A DNA stretch of 64,000 nt, taken from the NCBI GenBank assembly GCA_011037195.1, contig JAAEAF010003399.1, positions 1 through 64,000 of the forward strand, written 5' to 3'. Below are positions 49,294-61,600 of this stretch, one piece after another. Numbering within the stretch: the first letter of the stretch is position 1; each line of letters opens with the position of its first letter. This stretch comes from Triatoma infestans. Lineage: Eukaryota; Arthropoda; Insecta; Hemiptera; Reduviidae. Below the pieces are notes generated by a model. The model worked only from the letters and a program-made list of their open reading frames with translations. It ran no database searches and was not told the DNA's origin. A program made the position numbers and the translations under genes.

Positions 49294-51262
49294 TTGGCTG
49301 GAAATTCAATCCGTTTAAGAAGAAATTTATTTCTGTATTTTAATACTCAAGAGGTGTCCAGAGCAAGTAGAACTTTAAATGACCACGAACTAAATTACTC
49401 GACTACAGAAAAAGAACTCCTAAGCATTGTTTGGAGCACGAAATATTTTAGGCCTTACCTCTATGGTACAAAATTTACAATAAAGACAGATCATCGACCC
49501 TTAGTTTGGCTAATGTCTTTAAAAGATCCCAACAGCAGTCTCATGAGATGGAAAATTCGTTTAGACGAATTCAACTTCGACATTGAATACAAAAAAGGAA
49601 AGCTAAATTGTAACGCCGACGCCCTATCAAGAATAAGACCCCCGTTTGAAATAACAAAAACAAAAGAAAACATTTTGGAAAACCCCCAAAACATAATACA
49701 CTTTATAACCACTAACGGACAAACCTTAGAGAAAAACCCAGATCAAATAAATAATAAATTTACTTATAAAGATTATTTAAAAACCAAGAGATTACAAATT
49801 GGTAAAGTTTATCCCCAACACCTTCAAGATAACAACACGCTATTTCATTTAACAATAAAACAAAACAACACAGACAAGGTAGAAAGAAAACCCTTAGAAA
49901 CATGCTTATTAAATCTCAGAGACTATTGCATTCAAAATGACATATTCGCTCTACACATGTCAGACACTATTGAAAACATTGAAGAAAACTTGCAAGAAAT
50001 ATTCAAAGAAACACACATAAAAATTATCATACATGAAACACCACCAGCAGAAATTTACATAAACGACAATGAAAGTTTAATCCCGAATATAGACGAAGAT
50101 GACTTAGAGACATGTCACTCAGCCGAAGAAAATGAACTAAACGGAATAACATATAAAGAAACATGTATAAACGTAGGAAAAAACCAAATTATAATAGAAG
50201 CACACGAAAACAGTACAGAGGTAAACTTGATAAAATTACATGGACAAAGTAAACAGAGACTAACAATTAAATTAGACAAAAGAGATTTAAAAAACGAAAT
50301 ATTTAAATTCATCAAAGACTATTTAGTACCGAAAGTTAACTACTATTGTTTAATAAACAAAGATATAATCCTAACAATAAACGATGTACTACAATCACAA
50401 TTTACAAAAGACTCGTACAAATTAATACAATGTGAAAACGTACTAACAGATGTAGAAAACACAGCAGACCAATTAGAAATTATTACAAATTACCACCTGG
50501 GAAAAACAAATCACAGAGCGATTATGGAAACATATATTCGATTAAAAAGACAATACTACTGGCCAAAACTACACGAAAATATCCAAAGATTTATCAATAA
50601 CTGCGAAACATGCCAATTGAATAAGTATGAAAGAAACCCATACAAACTCACAGATAACTTAACAAACACGCCCAAATATCCATTTGATATTATTCACATA
50701 GACACACTCACATTAGAAAATGAGAAATACCTAACAATCATAGACGCTTTCTCCAAATTCGCCCAAATACACGCACTAAAAACATTAAACGCGACAGAGA
50801 TAGTAGAAAAACTATTACAACACTTTGGTCAATATAAAATCCCTAACGAAATAACATATGACAACGGCACGGAATTCAATAACAACTTAGTAAAAGAATT
50901 ACTAAAACTATATAAAATTACAGCCCACATGACCTGCATAGACAATCCAAAAAGTAATGGAATAATAGAAAGGTTCCATTCGACCTTAATAGAACACCTT
51001 AGAATAATAAATCAAAATGAAGAATTAAAAAAAGAAAACAAAATAAATAAAATAAATTTTGCTATACTAGCGTATAATAACTCTATTAATATAAATTTAA
51101 AATTTACCCCTATGGAAATCCTATTCGGAGCGGATAAGGATAAAAATATATTTAATACGAAATCCACAGCGGATGATTATATGTTGAATTATAAAAATAA
51201 ATTAAAAATCCTCCACGAGGAAATTAATAAAAAAATTAGTATCGAAAAAATAAGAGATTTTT
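49294..51262 (+). pseudogene. Errantivirus pol remnant: RNase H end and integrase
   Basis: The listed start codon is TTG, so this is an open frame rather than a true start. RNase H/tether: SRTLNDHELNYSTTEKELL, TKYFRPYLYGTKFTIKTDHR, NADALSRI. Integrase: zinc site HLGKTNHRAIMETY..NCETCQLNKY, core Asp in DIIHIDTL, Asp in TYDNGTEFN and Glu in GIIERFHSTL, all present. About the first 20 residues (before ASRTLND) do not fit RNase H and mark the deletion junction. The frame ends at a stop near 51262. Confidence 0.9.
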
Positions 51263-51269
51263 AAAGCAA

Positions 51270-51512
51270 AGGGAAACTGAACCCCTACCAGATCAATTGC
51301 CGAATAAAATCCTCATAAAGGAAGGCAAGAGAAGAATAAATAAAATTAGGAAACCGCTATATAAAGCACATATTGCGGAAAACTACAACCCAAAATTAGG
51401 AGTAATAAAAGTAGGCCCAAATAAGAGGCACAAAATCGACAAAATAAAACGTAAACGGCTATATGTTGCAGATGCCGCTGCACAGCAAGAGCCGCAGAAC
51501 TTGAACCCGTAA
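51270..51512 (+). pseudogene. Errantivirus pol C-terminal tail, other frame
   Basis: Basic tail with YKAHIAENYNPKLGVIKVG and PNKRHKIDKIKRKRL, in the frame two bases offset from the integrase ORF. The offset at about 51262 is therefore a frameshift in this copy. Confidence 0.65.
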
Positions 51513-51550
51513 GCCAGAAGACAGGGCTAAATATTTTAGAATTAGGAAAT

Positions 51551-53086
51551 GTGTATATATATCTAACCTCTCAATATTCATATTATAGCTACAATCTAAG
51601 TAGTATAGAGATAGAGTATTTAAAGTTAAAAGAATATAACGATAAAATTAGTATAAAAATAGAAGAGACAAATTCCTCGAGTAGAGTAATTATTAGAGAA
51701 ATAGAAACCCCCTTAAACATACTAAATTTTAATTTGAATAGATTAACGTTAAAAATAAACAATTTATTTAAGAACAATAATAAAAGAACGAAACGTGGAT
51801 TAATAAATGGAATCGGAACAATAATTAAAGCCATTTCCGGAAACTTAGATGCGGAAGATGGAGAAAAATATAATCAGTTGTTTGAACAAATAAATAAAAA
51901 TCAAGAGATACTGCAAAAACAAAATTTAGAGTCAATTAGAATAAATAAAGAAATGATAGAGAAATTTAACAAACAAATTGATAACATTAAACACAATGAA
52001 CTAGTAGTAGAATCTAGGATCGCACAATTAGAAGTAATATTTAAGGAAGAGATAACATGGAAAAATACATTAATAATAAAAGACACAATAAACCAACTAA
52101 CACTAATAACAATAAATTTAATTGAAGTTATGGCCGAGATAGAAACCAGCCTAACATTTTGTAATCTAAATAAATTACACAGCTCAATAATAACAATGCC
52201 AGATTTAATGAAACTAACAAACCATGTAGATAACACCAATTTTTGGGACAGTAGTTCTCAAATTTCAAGCCACTGTAAATTGCAAAATAAACAAATAGAA
52301 TATCTATTGGAAATACCTGTCTATGAAAAAGAGTATGAACATAATGTATTGTTACAAATAACACCTATCCCAATTGTAAATAATAATGAAATGTTAATGT
52401 TAGACCAAAAGAAAGAATTAATAATCAACAAAAATAAAAAATTATTAACCACCAGTAAGTGTAACAAGAACAAAGGTAATTATTATTGTAAAACAAATTA
52501 CGTAGAAGTAAATAATTGTTTAAAAAGTATATTGTTAAATCACAATAATAAAGATTGCAAATACCACAAAGTAAACGAAGGTTTTGTGATAATAAAAATT
52601 GAAAACTCAAATATTGCAATCATAATTAGCAGAGAACCTAAACAACTCAAAATAGAATGTATAGACTTTAAAAAACAAATAGAAATAATAGGAATATACA
52701 AATTTAGAACAGATAGAAATTGTAAAATCAATGACTATAAATTAAACCATTATATCACAAGAAGTAAAGAAATGATATTCGAAAATTTAAAATTAAATTT
52801 TACATTAGAACATTTTAGCAATAAGAGCATTATGTTAAAAACAATAAGTAAACAAAATATTTTATTTAAGGAAGTACCTAAGATAAATAGTATAAGTATA
52901 AATAATAATCATTCAATTATTAATACTGTCATAATAGCAATAATAATAATAATTGTAATTTGTATTGTTATAATAAAATATAATTTCTCACGATGCAGCA
53001 AAAGCGCATCAGAGATAAGCTCACAGGACATCAAAGATAACAGGAAGCCGACAGGAAGTCTAGCGGCACCTGGAGTCCCCTTTTAG
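51551..53086 (+). CDS. env: Errantivirus env-like (fusion-protein-type) ORF
   Basis: Open for 511 codons from a GTG; no ATG opens it, and in this group env is made from a spliced subgenomic RNA, so the first exon or start is not visible. A furin-type site RTKR is at about residues 79-82, followed by GLINGIGTIIKAISG, the position of the fusion-peptide-like segment. A coiled-coil stretch is at about 105-170. Cys residues are in the C-terminal half. A membrane anchor (IIAIIIIIVICIVII) is at about 458-474 with a short tail. The frame is intact over this stretch. Insect errantivirus Env proteins belong to the baculovirus F-type family. No full signal peptide is seen. Confidence 0.85.
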   Translation: MYIYLTSQYSYYSYNLSSIEIEYLKLKEYNDKISIKIEETNSSSRVIIREIETPLNILNFNLNRLTLKINNLFKNNNKRTKRGLINGIGTIIKAISGNLDAEDGEKYNQLFEQINKNQEILQKQNLESIRINKEMIEKFNKQIDNIKHNELVVESRIAQLEVIFKEEITWKNTLIIKDTINQLTLITINLIEVMAEIETSLTFCNLNKLHSSIITMPDLMKLTNHVDNTNFWDSSSQISSHCKLQNKQIEYLLEIPVYEKEYEHNVLLQITPIPIVNNNEMLMLDQKKELIINKNKKLLTTSKCNKNKGNYYCKTNYVEVNNCLKSILLNHNNKDCKYHKVNEGFVIIKIENSNIAIIISREPKQLKIECIDFKKQIEIIGIYKFRTDRNCKINDYKLNHYITRSKEMIFENLKLNFTLEHFSNKSIMLKTISKQNILFKEVPKINSISINNNHSIINTVIIAIIIIIVICIVIIKYNFSRCSKSASEISSQDIKDNRKPTGSLAAPGVPF

Positions 53087-53087
53087 C

Positions 53088-53095
53088 CTGGGAGG
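53088..53095 (+). promoter_or_regulatory. Polypurine tract
   Basis: A short purine run TGGGAGG immediately precedes the 3' LTR, the expected plus-strand primer position. It is shorter than many. Confidence 0.55.
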
Positions 53096-53325
53096 AGTTA
53101 AATAAACCGTCAGCATAAGATTATCTGAGGTGACTCCAGTTAGTAAACAACGTCCCACGCATTCCTATATTTACTATATATACATGTACTTAGATTATGA
53201 TTCGCATTCTCATTTCTCAATTCATTTGTCACACTTGACATAGTGATTGTACTACTGTATGTTTGTATTGCTAATAAAACTTGTGCTTTTTTAAAAAGAG
53301 TTTTCCCTCGAATAAAAACATAACT
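53096..53325 (+). repeat. Errantivirus 3' LTR
   Basis: 230 bp, same ends as the 5' LTR. Differs only in the TA run and in the block at about 53197-53232, where the 5' LTR has a different sequence of similar composition. Followed by TGTA. Confidence 0.93.
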
Positions 53326-53343
53326 TGTACATCAAAAATTGTA

Positions 53344-56285
53344 GGTTTGGATTTTCCCTTTTCTTTTTAGTTTCTCTGCAAGTGTTGTAATCTATAATGT
53401 AATCCTTCTCTATCCTCAGCCATTGTCCACCATCTTGAAGCTTCCAGGTTCACAGCTTCCTTACCCACTTGATCCAGCCATCTCATTCGAGGTCTACCCT
53501 TTTTTTTGTTCCTACTGGCTTAAAATTCATAATCTTCTTAGGAACCCTATCATCCTCCATTCTAAGGAAAGCCCGGACCATTGTAGCCTAGAAATCTATA
53601 TTAAACGACCAACGACCCGGTTTCATTGAACCTATCACACAGTTCCCGATTATATATTTTTCCCCAACCATCATTTTCCTTTACAGCTGCGAAATACTGA
53701 GGCCTTCTGCTCGACCGCCTTCTTCAGGACCGGCCTAATCAGGCTCTTATTTGGTGTCGCTTTCGTCTTGGTGATTTCCTTAGATTTAAATTGGTTGATC
53801 AAGCCATAATAACTTCTGTTAGCCGCTATTATCCTTTTTTCAATCTATTTAGATAACTTATTGTCAGCATCTACAAAGGTTCCGAGATATACGAAGGTTC
53901 CGAGATTACTTTTCGAATTGGTAATTTCAAATCTGGAGAGACGAAGATCGGATATCAGCAGCCACTGATATACTTCGTTTTACTTTCGTTTACCTTCAAT
54001 CTCATAGACCTAGCTGATAATTCGATCGCCTAAAAAAGCCTATTTATGCCTGATTCTGATGTGCACATAATATCAATATCATTGGCATACGCTAAAAGTT
54101 GCACTTGCTTATTAAAGATATGGCCACTGGTCTGCAATCTGGAGTCCATAATCACTTTCTCCAATGCTATATTAAAGAGGCAACACGCTAAACCATCTCT
54201 TTGCTTCAAGCCATTCATCGCTTGTAAGGGTTCCGATAGTCTGTACTGAGTTCTAATTAGGCACTTTGAGTTGGACACACCTATTTGGATCGTTTTAATT
54301 AATATATTTAGATCGCTGATAGCTTTGTACATCATGGTCCTATTAACTGAGTCGTATGCTGCTTGGAATTCTATAAAAAGTTGGTGTGTTACTATGCCAA
54401 ATTCTGTTGTCTTTTCCAGGATTTGTCGTAAAACAAATATTTGGTCAACAGTTGACATTCCCTTCGTGAAGCCATATTGGTAATCTTTAATGTTTTCCTC
54501 GACATAAGGTAGTAGTCTACTGAAAATGATATTAGATAAAACTTTATATGCTGTGTTAAGGAGAATAATATCTTTATAATTTTTTGCATACAATATATTT
54601 TTGCATCCATCATGTGGATTAGACAGATTATACCATTATTCCATTCTTCAGGCATCTTCACCTCAGCCGATGTCCAGTCAATGAGGTGTGCAATTTTTTT
54701 AATAAAATCAGGTCCTGCAATTTTTAATACTTCCCCAGGAAGTCCAACAGAGCCCGCAAACTTATGATTTTTTTTAATTTTTCTAATGCTTCATATACCT
54801 GATCATAGGAAGGCACTAATTCTCTGTCATCCACCACTTCTCCTCTCTCCACATCATCCCCAAAATTTCTTACAGGATTTCCCTCAGCCGATACCTGTGT
54901 CCAACAACTCCTCCAAGGAGTCCGTCCATCTCTACAATACACCAACGCAATCGTTAATAAGGTCACCTTCTTTGCTTCTGCCTGCATTAGATCTTGGCTG
55001 AAAGTCACGCCTTTGATTGTACATACATATCCCTGGTTAATCACTTACTTTTATAATACTCGATCATTTTTAGTTGTTCAGTCATAAACTCCCTTTCTTT
55101 TACGTCTATGGGTTTTATTTTCCACTCTTCTGGCCTTTCTATACTCTTCTAGCGCCTTGTAGCATCATGTGGTAGGCCTTATTCTTTAGCTCAGTGGCCC
55201 TTTGGCAGTCCATGTCAAACCATTTATATCTTCTATTATTCTCTTTTTTACCGACTACTTCCTCAGTTGCAGTGTGCAGGGTGTTTTTGAGGTTGCGCCA
55301 AACATTTTCAAAATTTTGAACTCTTCAATCACTTAATCTCTTCTCTGTGGCCTATCCTCCCTTAATCTCCCTTACCTCTTCGTCTTTAAGTTTTTCTAAG
55401 TCATACCTAAGGTTCCTCCTCTTTCCTTCTGACTAGAATATTCTAGCTCTCAGTTTGGCCACAAGGAGGAAAGTGATCATTGTCTATATTTGCGCTTCTG
55501 TACACTCTGACATCTTGCAGGTCCGGAGAGGTCCATGTACCCTTATGTATGTCCTTGTGAGCAAAGAAGTGCTTATAATTACAATTAAACAGGATCCAAC
55601 CACAAAGTTTAAGAGCCTGAATCCGTTACCTGAGTGTTCAGAATGAAGGCCATGTTGGCATATTCATTGCCTGCTTTGGCATTTAAGTCGCCTATTATGA
55701 TTTTGACGTCATGTCTAGGGCATACGGAATAGGCATTTTCATGTAAGTCATAGTAATTGTCCTTTTCATCCTCAGAGTTGGCATCAGTTAGGACATATGT
55801 GTTGGCAATGGAATAGTTGAAAAAGGTTTCTCTAATTCTTATTTTGCACATCCTAGGCGAGTAGGATGTAAAGAATAATTTTTTGCTTGTTTCCGATTTA
55901 TTAAAAAGCCGGTTCCAAACCTATGATCTTGCTCATGGCTCCTTTCGATCCATTATTTCCTTTCCTGTCCATCTCATTTCCTGGATGGCTAGAAGGTCAT
56001 ATTTCACAGCCTCATTTGACAGAGTAGTCAAGGCTCCAGGTCTGTATATGGAACGTATATTCCAGGTCACGATCTTCGTGTCATTGCGGCTTTTCAATGC
56101 TGCGGTCTTTTTTCCATTAGTCAGGGTTTGTCTTTTCAGTTTGGTTTCGTAACAGTTGGATTTTACAAGGTTAACCTTACGCCCAACCCCCAACCTGAAG
56201 GACGAGGGCTTTTCTGTTGGCAATTTCCTTCCCTTGAGTAGCTGCCGGCCAAGGCTATAGGGACCTACCCCCCGACAGAACGCTT
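53344..56285 (-). pseudogene. RTE-clade LINE, nearly full-length but dead
   Basis: From 56223 down: KIVTWNIRSIYRPGALTTL, LLAIQEMRWTGKEI, VKIIIGDLNAKAGNE (endonuclease), an eroded middle, then TAYKVLSNIIFSRLLPYVEE, QYGFTKGMSTVDQIFVLRQI, LFIEFQAAYDSVNR (motif A, Asp changed to Glu), GLKQRDGLACCLFNIALEKV (motif B), LLAYANDIDIM (YADD changed to YAND) and EASRWWTMAEDREGL near the end. Both catalytic changes abolish RT. The 3' end lies just right of the errantivirus, which inserted beside it. Confidence 0.85.
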
Positions 56286-56829
56286 ATTTGAAATGGCGGC
56301 GTTCACCCTCCATTGTCACACATCATCATTGAGTTGTGAGGCTTTTTGTAAAACTGTTTGAGTCACCAGACAGCTTACCTCTTCTCCGATGTGCCCCTCT
56401 TGTCTACGACTACTTATTCATCAGGTAGTGCCTGCTTATTTTGCAGCTGAAATACCATTTCATTCACCTGAAAATAAGCTTATCGAAAAATTGTTCAACT
56501 GGAAGTGCGTTTTACTGAAGTTGTTCAGTTTCGCGATTTTCTTCATAATAACGACGAATTTCATTAAATTTGGTATTTAAACTATAAAATAGTGTGTGAT
56601 AATTTGAGTACAAATTAATTGAAGCAATAGGCATGTCTGCGGAGAAATCATTTGTGATCGGGTTTCTTCAGCGACAAGGCTGGTTTAATTATCGCTAGAA
56701 AAGTGTGCCCTCCTAAATATAAAAGGTTGTTAAGATGGATGAGAAGGGAAAAGCTTGCTTGTTTCAAAGCTTGCCGAAGATGATTTTCTTATTTGGGCAA
56801 CTCACTCCGTTGGCTTAGGCAATCCTGAT
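56286..56829. other. Unassigned sequence
   Basis: No supported gene; ORFs are below 65 codons without motifs. Confidence 0.3.
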
Positions 56830-57045
56830 ACATAATAATCAAACCTCTCTTCTGTGTGAACTCTCCTTCACGTATCGGTTGGTATGGGTTTTCCTTCCGG
56901 TATACCGTATGTCCAAGTGTTCCATCCTTTTTTTTTTATCTCTGAACGAGTACATCCAAGAAGGGAAGCTACCCCATTCTCCACAATCTCTCGGCTATCT
57001 TCGGGCGATTCTCAGGATATGCTCGGAAGGTAATGTAATTGTGTG
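56830..57045 (-). pseudogene. Penelope-like RT fragment
   Basis: The minus strand reads FLDVLVHSEIKKKRMEHLDI, RYTGRKTHTNRYVKESSH. FLDVLV and the YRKxTHTxRY block mark the end of the Penelope-type RT. 5'-truncated and frame-broken; no hammerhead-like core is found just downstream. Confidence 0.65.
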
Positions 57046-57180
57046 TGCCACAATAGAGCCTTAAAAATGGGTCACGCTAGCATATGCTTACTATTAATTT
57101 TAACTGTTGCAGGCCACTGTGTGGCTACCTCCTATTATTTCTTTAAACTTACAGTTTTAATCTAAATCGTATATTTGCAG

Positions 57181-57276
57181 GCATCGTCGTCAATGGATCG
57201 TATCTCCAGAATACCAAGAGAGACCATTGTGCCGCCACTGCAGGAGGAGGAGGAGGAGGAGGTTGTTTTATAATAA
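57181..57276 (+). other. Candidate exon after a consensus acceptor
   Basis: ATCGTATATTTGCAG precedes GCATCGTCGTCAATGG, and two frames are open to the (GGA)n run and beyond. It ends where a truncated LINE-M copy begins. It could be a 3' exon of a plus-strand host gene, perhaps of the 48467 ORF, but there is no homology to support that. Confidence 0.2.
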
Positions 57277-57835
57277 TAATAAAAGTCTTTATTTTTAATT
57301 GTTAAAAAAAAATTAGAATTAAAATTAAAATAAAGAAGAAATAATAATCCGCAACTGATAATTAAATGAGTAAAATGAAATATCAATCAATAATTAAATT
57401 ATTGTACCAAAAATGTCCCACACTGCCGTACGTGCTTGCAGTCATTAATTAAATGTTCCCATTTACTGAAGTTTAAGCGCTCTTTAAATTATATTGTTGT
57501 TAATGATCTTCTTTGCAAATGTCTTATCCTGAACTCGGTCAAAATGGGACATTTCCACATAAAATGATAAACATTTTCTTCCTCTTTATAATTACGAAGT
57601 GAACACAACCTAATTTCTTGTTAAAAGTTCAATTTAGGTTCAATAGCTCACATCTTATCTTTAATATCCAACTTCCATGGATGTACCCACTTAACGTAGT
57701 AATTATTATTGGATTCTAACCGTTTGTACCATTCATGTTGTTCACTATTGGGCTTCATTAAATGATACTTAGCAATTAATTTCTCCATAATTTTTTTTAA
57801 TTACAGTGTCCACATTTATCTGGTTGTTTATTACA
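57277..57835 (-). pseudogene. LINE-M 3' end fragment
   Basis: The minus strand reads LRNYKEEENVYHFMWKCPIL, ERLNFSKWEHLINDCKHV and RQCGTFLVQ, parallel to EDVYHYLGVC, NWRNLINFHKY and KCRSLLVQEFNY of the 14.8-kb copy. It ends in a TTATTATTATT run next to the (GGA)n tract. Confidence 0.7.
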
Positions 57836-57849
57836 ACCTAGGATGAGTT

Positions 57850-58290
57850 TCTGCTGAGATGAGAGCGGAGTACTGCTTGGCGATGCAAATGATATACAGA
57901 AAAGATGGGCCCGATACTTTAAAAATTTACTGAATGCCAAAGTAAGAGAGGTAAATGGAAGTGGAGTATTGTCAGGACAGAGGGGTGTGAATGTATGTGA
58001 GGCCCCTCAGAAACAGATGGAGAACAAGTAGAGGAAACGCCTGAATTAGTGGAGATAATTGAGACTATTGCCGCTCTGAAGAACAATAAAGCTGCTGGGG
58101 AAGACGGAATCGCGGCTGAGCTTTTGAAGCATGGTGGAGAGGAACTGTGGAAAGAAATATACGCCTTGATCTGGGATGTATTGTGCAAGAAGAAATCCCT
58201 GAAGGGTGGCTAACAGCCATTAATTTCCAATTTTTAAAAAAGGTGATCGGCAAGACTGCGGAAGGTATCATTGGTGCCATCTAGGAGAGA
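57850..58290 (+). pseudogene. RTE-type LINE RT N-terminal fragment
   Basis: Plus-strand blocks RYFKNLLNAK, IETIAALKNNKAAGEDGIAA, ELLKHGGEELWKEIYALIWD and KVIGKTAEGI, with frame breaks. The NNKAAGEDGI block is RTE-typical. Only the region before the catalytic core is present. Confidence 0.75.
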
Positions 58291-58619
58291 AAGCAGGTAC
58301 CTCAAGTTCTCCTGTGGCCGCTAGGGAGCGCTGGCGGGTGCTCTAGCCCTTTCCTGAATGTTCTAGAACCTTACAGACCCTTCTCCACTGCTTCAAATAG
58401 TGAACAACAGCTGAAGTCGAGTCAGTTTACACAGAGTCTCGCTACAAACGGAGTGCGCGTTTGTGAAAAGTGTATAAAAAAATGAAATTAGAGAACTTTT
58501 GTTGTGTATTAATTATTATTAAGAGCTTTTGTTATTATTATTATTTATTTTGTTAAACAATAAATTGGTGTTTTTCTTATTGAAGTTTAGAATGTTTTTT
58601 TATCTAAACGAACCCATTT
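58291..58619. other. Unassigned; possible copia leader
   Basis: Contains a GC-richer part and then AT-rich sequence before the first gag-like codons. A 5' LTR was looked for and not recognised. Confidence 0.3.
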
Positions 58620-61600
58620 AGAAACTTCTTGCAGTAGCTAGTTCAGAGGGAAAAACGTTACAATCCGAACCGGGCTCAGATGTAGCTACTCATATAAGCA
58701 AAATTGAAGATTTAGCTTTCAGATTAAAATCACTTGATCATGATGTTGATGACCTAACTATTATGTCAAAAATACTTGTAACTACCAGAAAAATTTAAAT
58801 ATTTTTACTAGTGCATGGGAATCTACTCCAAAATCTGAAAAAACACTCACTAATTTAATATCACGTTTGCTTTCAGAAGAAAATCGCCTAATAACAAAAG
58901 AAGAAAGTGTGGAACAGGTTGCCTTTAAGGCAGAAAGACACAATATAAAACTAAAAAATTTAATTTTAATTGCAGGAAAAATGCTCAGAAGGAGCCTAAA
59001 TGTTTTAGGTGTCAACAACCAGGTCTAAAGCTGATAAATGTGACATTTGTAAAAAGATAAACCATGAAAGCAAGAATTGTTTCTTTAGGAAACAGAAAAG
59101 AAGCAAAAAAGAAGAAAACAATAACCAACACGTATCCTTTCTAACAAATTTTAGTAGCGATGCAAACATATGTGAATGGATCGTAGATTCTGGTACTACA
59201 AAACATCTAACGAAACAATGAAAAGGATTTAATAAATGCTAAAGTATCTACAGCCGAAATAACAGTAGTAAAAAGGTCTTGTGCTATGAAATTGTCTCCT
59301 GTGGCAAAATTGAAGCAAAAGAATGTGATCTAAACAATGTTCTGTATGTCCCTGAGCTTACTAAAAAGTTGATGTCTGTGATCTGCAATTACACAAAATG
59401 ATGGAATAGTAACATTTACAAAAAATGAAGTAATCATTAGCAAAAATGACGCTGTGGATTTAAAAGGAGAAAGAAAAAAAGGTTTGTTTACATCAACTTA
59501 GAAAAGGCCTTAACAACAGAGGAAAATCAAGACGCTTTAATTTGGCACCGCAGTCTAGGCAATATAGGAAACACCGGTCTTCAAGAACTTTCAGAAATTT
59601 CTGATGATTTAAATTTAACACAGAAGGAAATTAATACACTTCAAGATTGTAATAACTGTATCCGAGCGAAACAAACGTCTTGTTTGCCATATGTCTTAGC
59701 CATATTAAAAGGAAGCAAACAAGAGCTACTCGACCTCTTGAACTGATTTGTGTGGCCCAGTCCACTAACATGGGATGGAAAAAGTTACATACTTACCTTC
59801 CTAGATGATTTTACTCATTTTGCAATGATACAGCTTTTAGAATTCAAACATGATGTCAGCGAAGCAATTAAAACCTTAATCAATCAGGTAGAAAGAAAAT
59901 GGTCTCCTAAAGTATACAAAATCAGATCTGACAATGGTAAAGGATACGTCAATAATCACTTACCAAATTGGTGCAAAGAGAGAGGAATTGTCTAAATGAA
60001 CGGCTAAATCGTACATTAATGGACAAGACCAGAGCTCTTCTATTCGATACAGCAGCAGATGTGAAGCAGTCAGGACAGCTACATACATTGTTAATAGAAT
60101 TCCAACTTATGGCAGTAAAAGAACACCGGCTGAAATGTGATTCAGTCAAAAGCCAGATCTTAGTCACCTTAAAGTATAATTGGGTGCGAAGCCTACAAAA
60201 GATAAACAGTCCACGTAAAAAACTTGAAGAAAGAAGTGAAAAACTAGTAATGGTTGGATACTCTAACACATCGTATAGAAAATGGATCCAAATAAAAGAA
60301 GAATAGTACTCTCAATTCTATCTATCTTAGTGAAAGAAACATTAAAAATAATAAAAACTTAGAAAAGTCCAAAATTAATATAACATTACCTCTCAATGAT
60401 ACTAAATAAATTAACAAAATAAGTGACTACAATCATAGTGAAGAGAACGATCGAGAACAAGGAGAGAACAATGAAGATAAAAATCAAGATGAAGTGGAAG
60501 AACTTGATAAAGAATAAGAAATTAACGTGCAGAAGCCAAAAAGAACTATTAAAAATATCCTCAAAATTAAAAGATTGTTTTATTGACATATGAAGAAGCA
60601 ATTAATGGACCAGGAAAGGAAAAATGGAAATCCGCTATACAAGAAGAAAGAGAAGCTCATGAAATAAACACAAACTACTTAAAAACCTTAAAGAGGAATT
60701 CAAGATGACAGCGGAGAATAAACCAACATAAGTTTTAGGAATGAAAACTAATCATACTCAATAAGAAACCAAATTGTCTCAAGAAAATTATCTAGATTAC
60801 AAAAAAGAAAAAGAAAGATTAATTAACCTTATTACAGAAAATTTCAAATGGAAGACAGCAAACCAGTTGCTACGCCAGTTATGAAAGAACAACTGAGTCG
60901 CAATGTCAACTCCAAAGTGACAAAATACCCTTAAAAAGAAGCAATAGGAAGCTTGTTATATCTATCAAGTAGAACAAGACCTGATATACATATATTTTGC
61001 AGCAAACTTCGCCAGTCGATTTATGCAAGAACCAACAGAAGAAGATGCAAACATTATGAAAAGAATATTTCGTTATCTCAATTCAACAAGAAAAGGCGGA
61101 ATAAGGTAAAAAACAGATGCCGATAATTTGCAGTTAGTAACCTATTCAGATGCAGATTTTTGTAGGAGATATCCAAATGAGGAAGAGCACTTCGGGATAT
61201 ATAATATTCTATGGTGGAGGTCCAGCCCACTGGTGTTCACGCAAACAACAGTTTAGTTTCCCTTTCAACAACAGAATCGCAGCTGATTGCTGCTGCAGAA
61301 TGCTGCATTACTCTACTTCAGAACTTTAATAGAACAGCTTGCAGAAGAAAAGCAAAAACATCTTTATTTGTTGATAATCAGAGCTTGTAATAGTATCCAA
61401 AGAGAGTGTTCGTAGCAGAGAAAGAGAGACAAAATGACAGGACCACTCTCTCGGACTAGAGTGGGAGAAACCACATAAATACAGCGACGGGAGACAGAAC
61501 GAGAGCAGTTCATACAGCCAGTCACTACGTGTCATTACCCCTTTTCCACTCTACCATACTCTTAGGCAGTCAGTGTCATTTATCATATTAGACAGTGTTA

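Larger units (their letters stand above)
48998..53325 (+). mobile_element. Errantivirus-type Ty3/gypsy provirus, internally deleted
   Basis: The 4328-bp element has LTRs 48998-49230 and 53096-53325, TGTA target duplications, a tRNA-Ser-type primer site, pol (end of RNase H plus integrase) and an env-like ORF. gag, protease and almost all RT are missing between the primer site and the RNase H remnant at about 49360. LTRs begin AGT and end ACT, as in gypsy-type errantiviruses. It cannot replicate by itself. Confidence 0.9.

Noticed and set aside
51551..51553. GTG as the env start codon
   Set aside because: Eukaryotic env is translated from a spliced RNA; GTG is only the edge of the open frame.
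53611..54020. Host gene on the minus strand beside the provirus
   Set aside because: Matches fall in the RTE ORF (between RT motif C and the C-terminal block) with stops, so it is transposon sequence.
57238..57262. (GGA)n tract as a poly-Glu coding exon
   Set aside because: A simple repeat beside a LINE-M insertion; coding cannot be argued from it alone.
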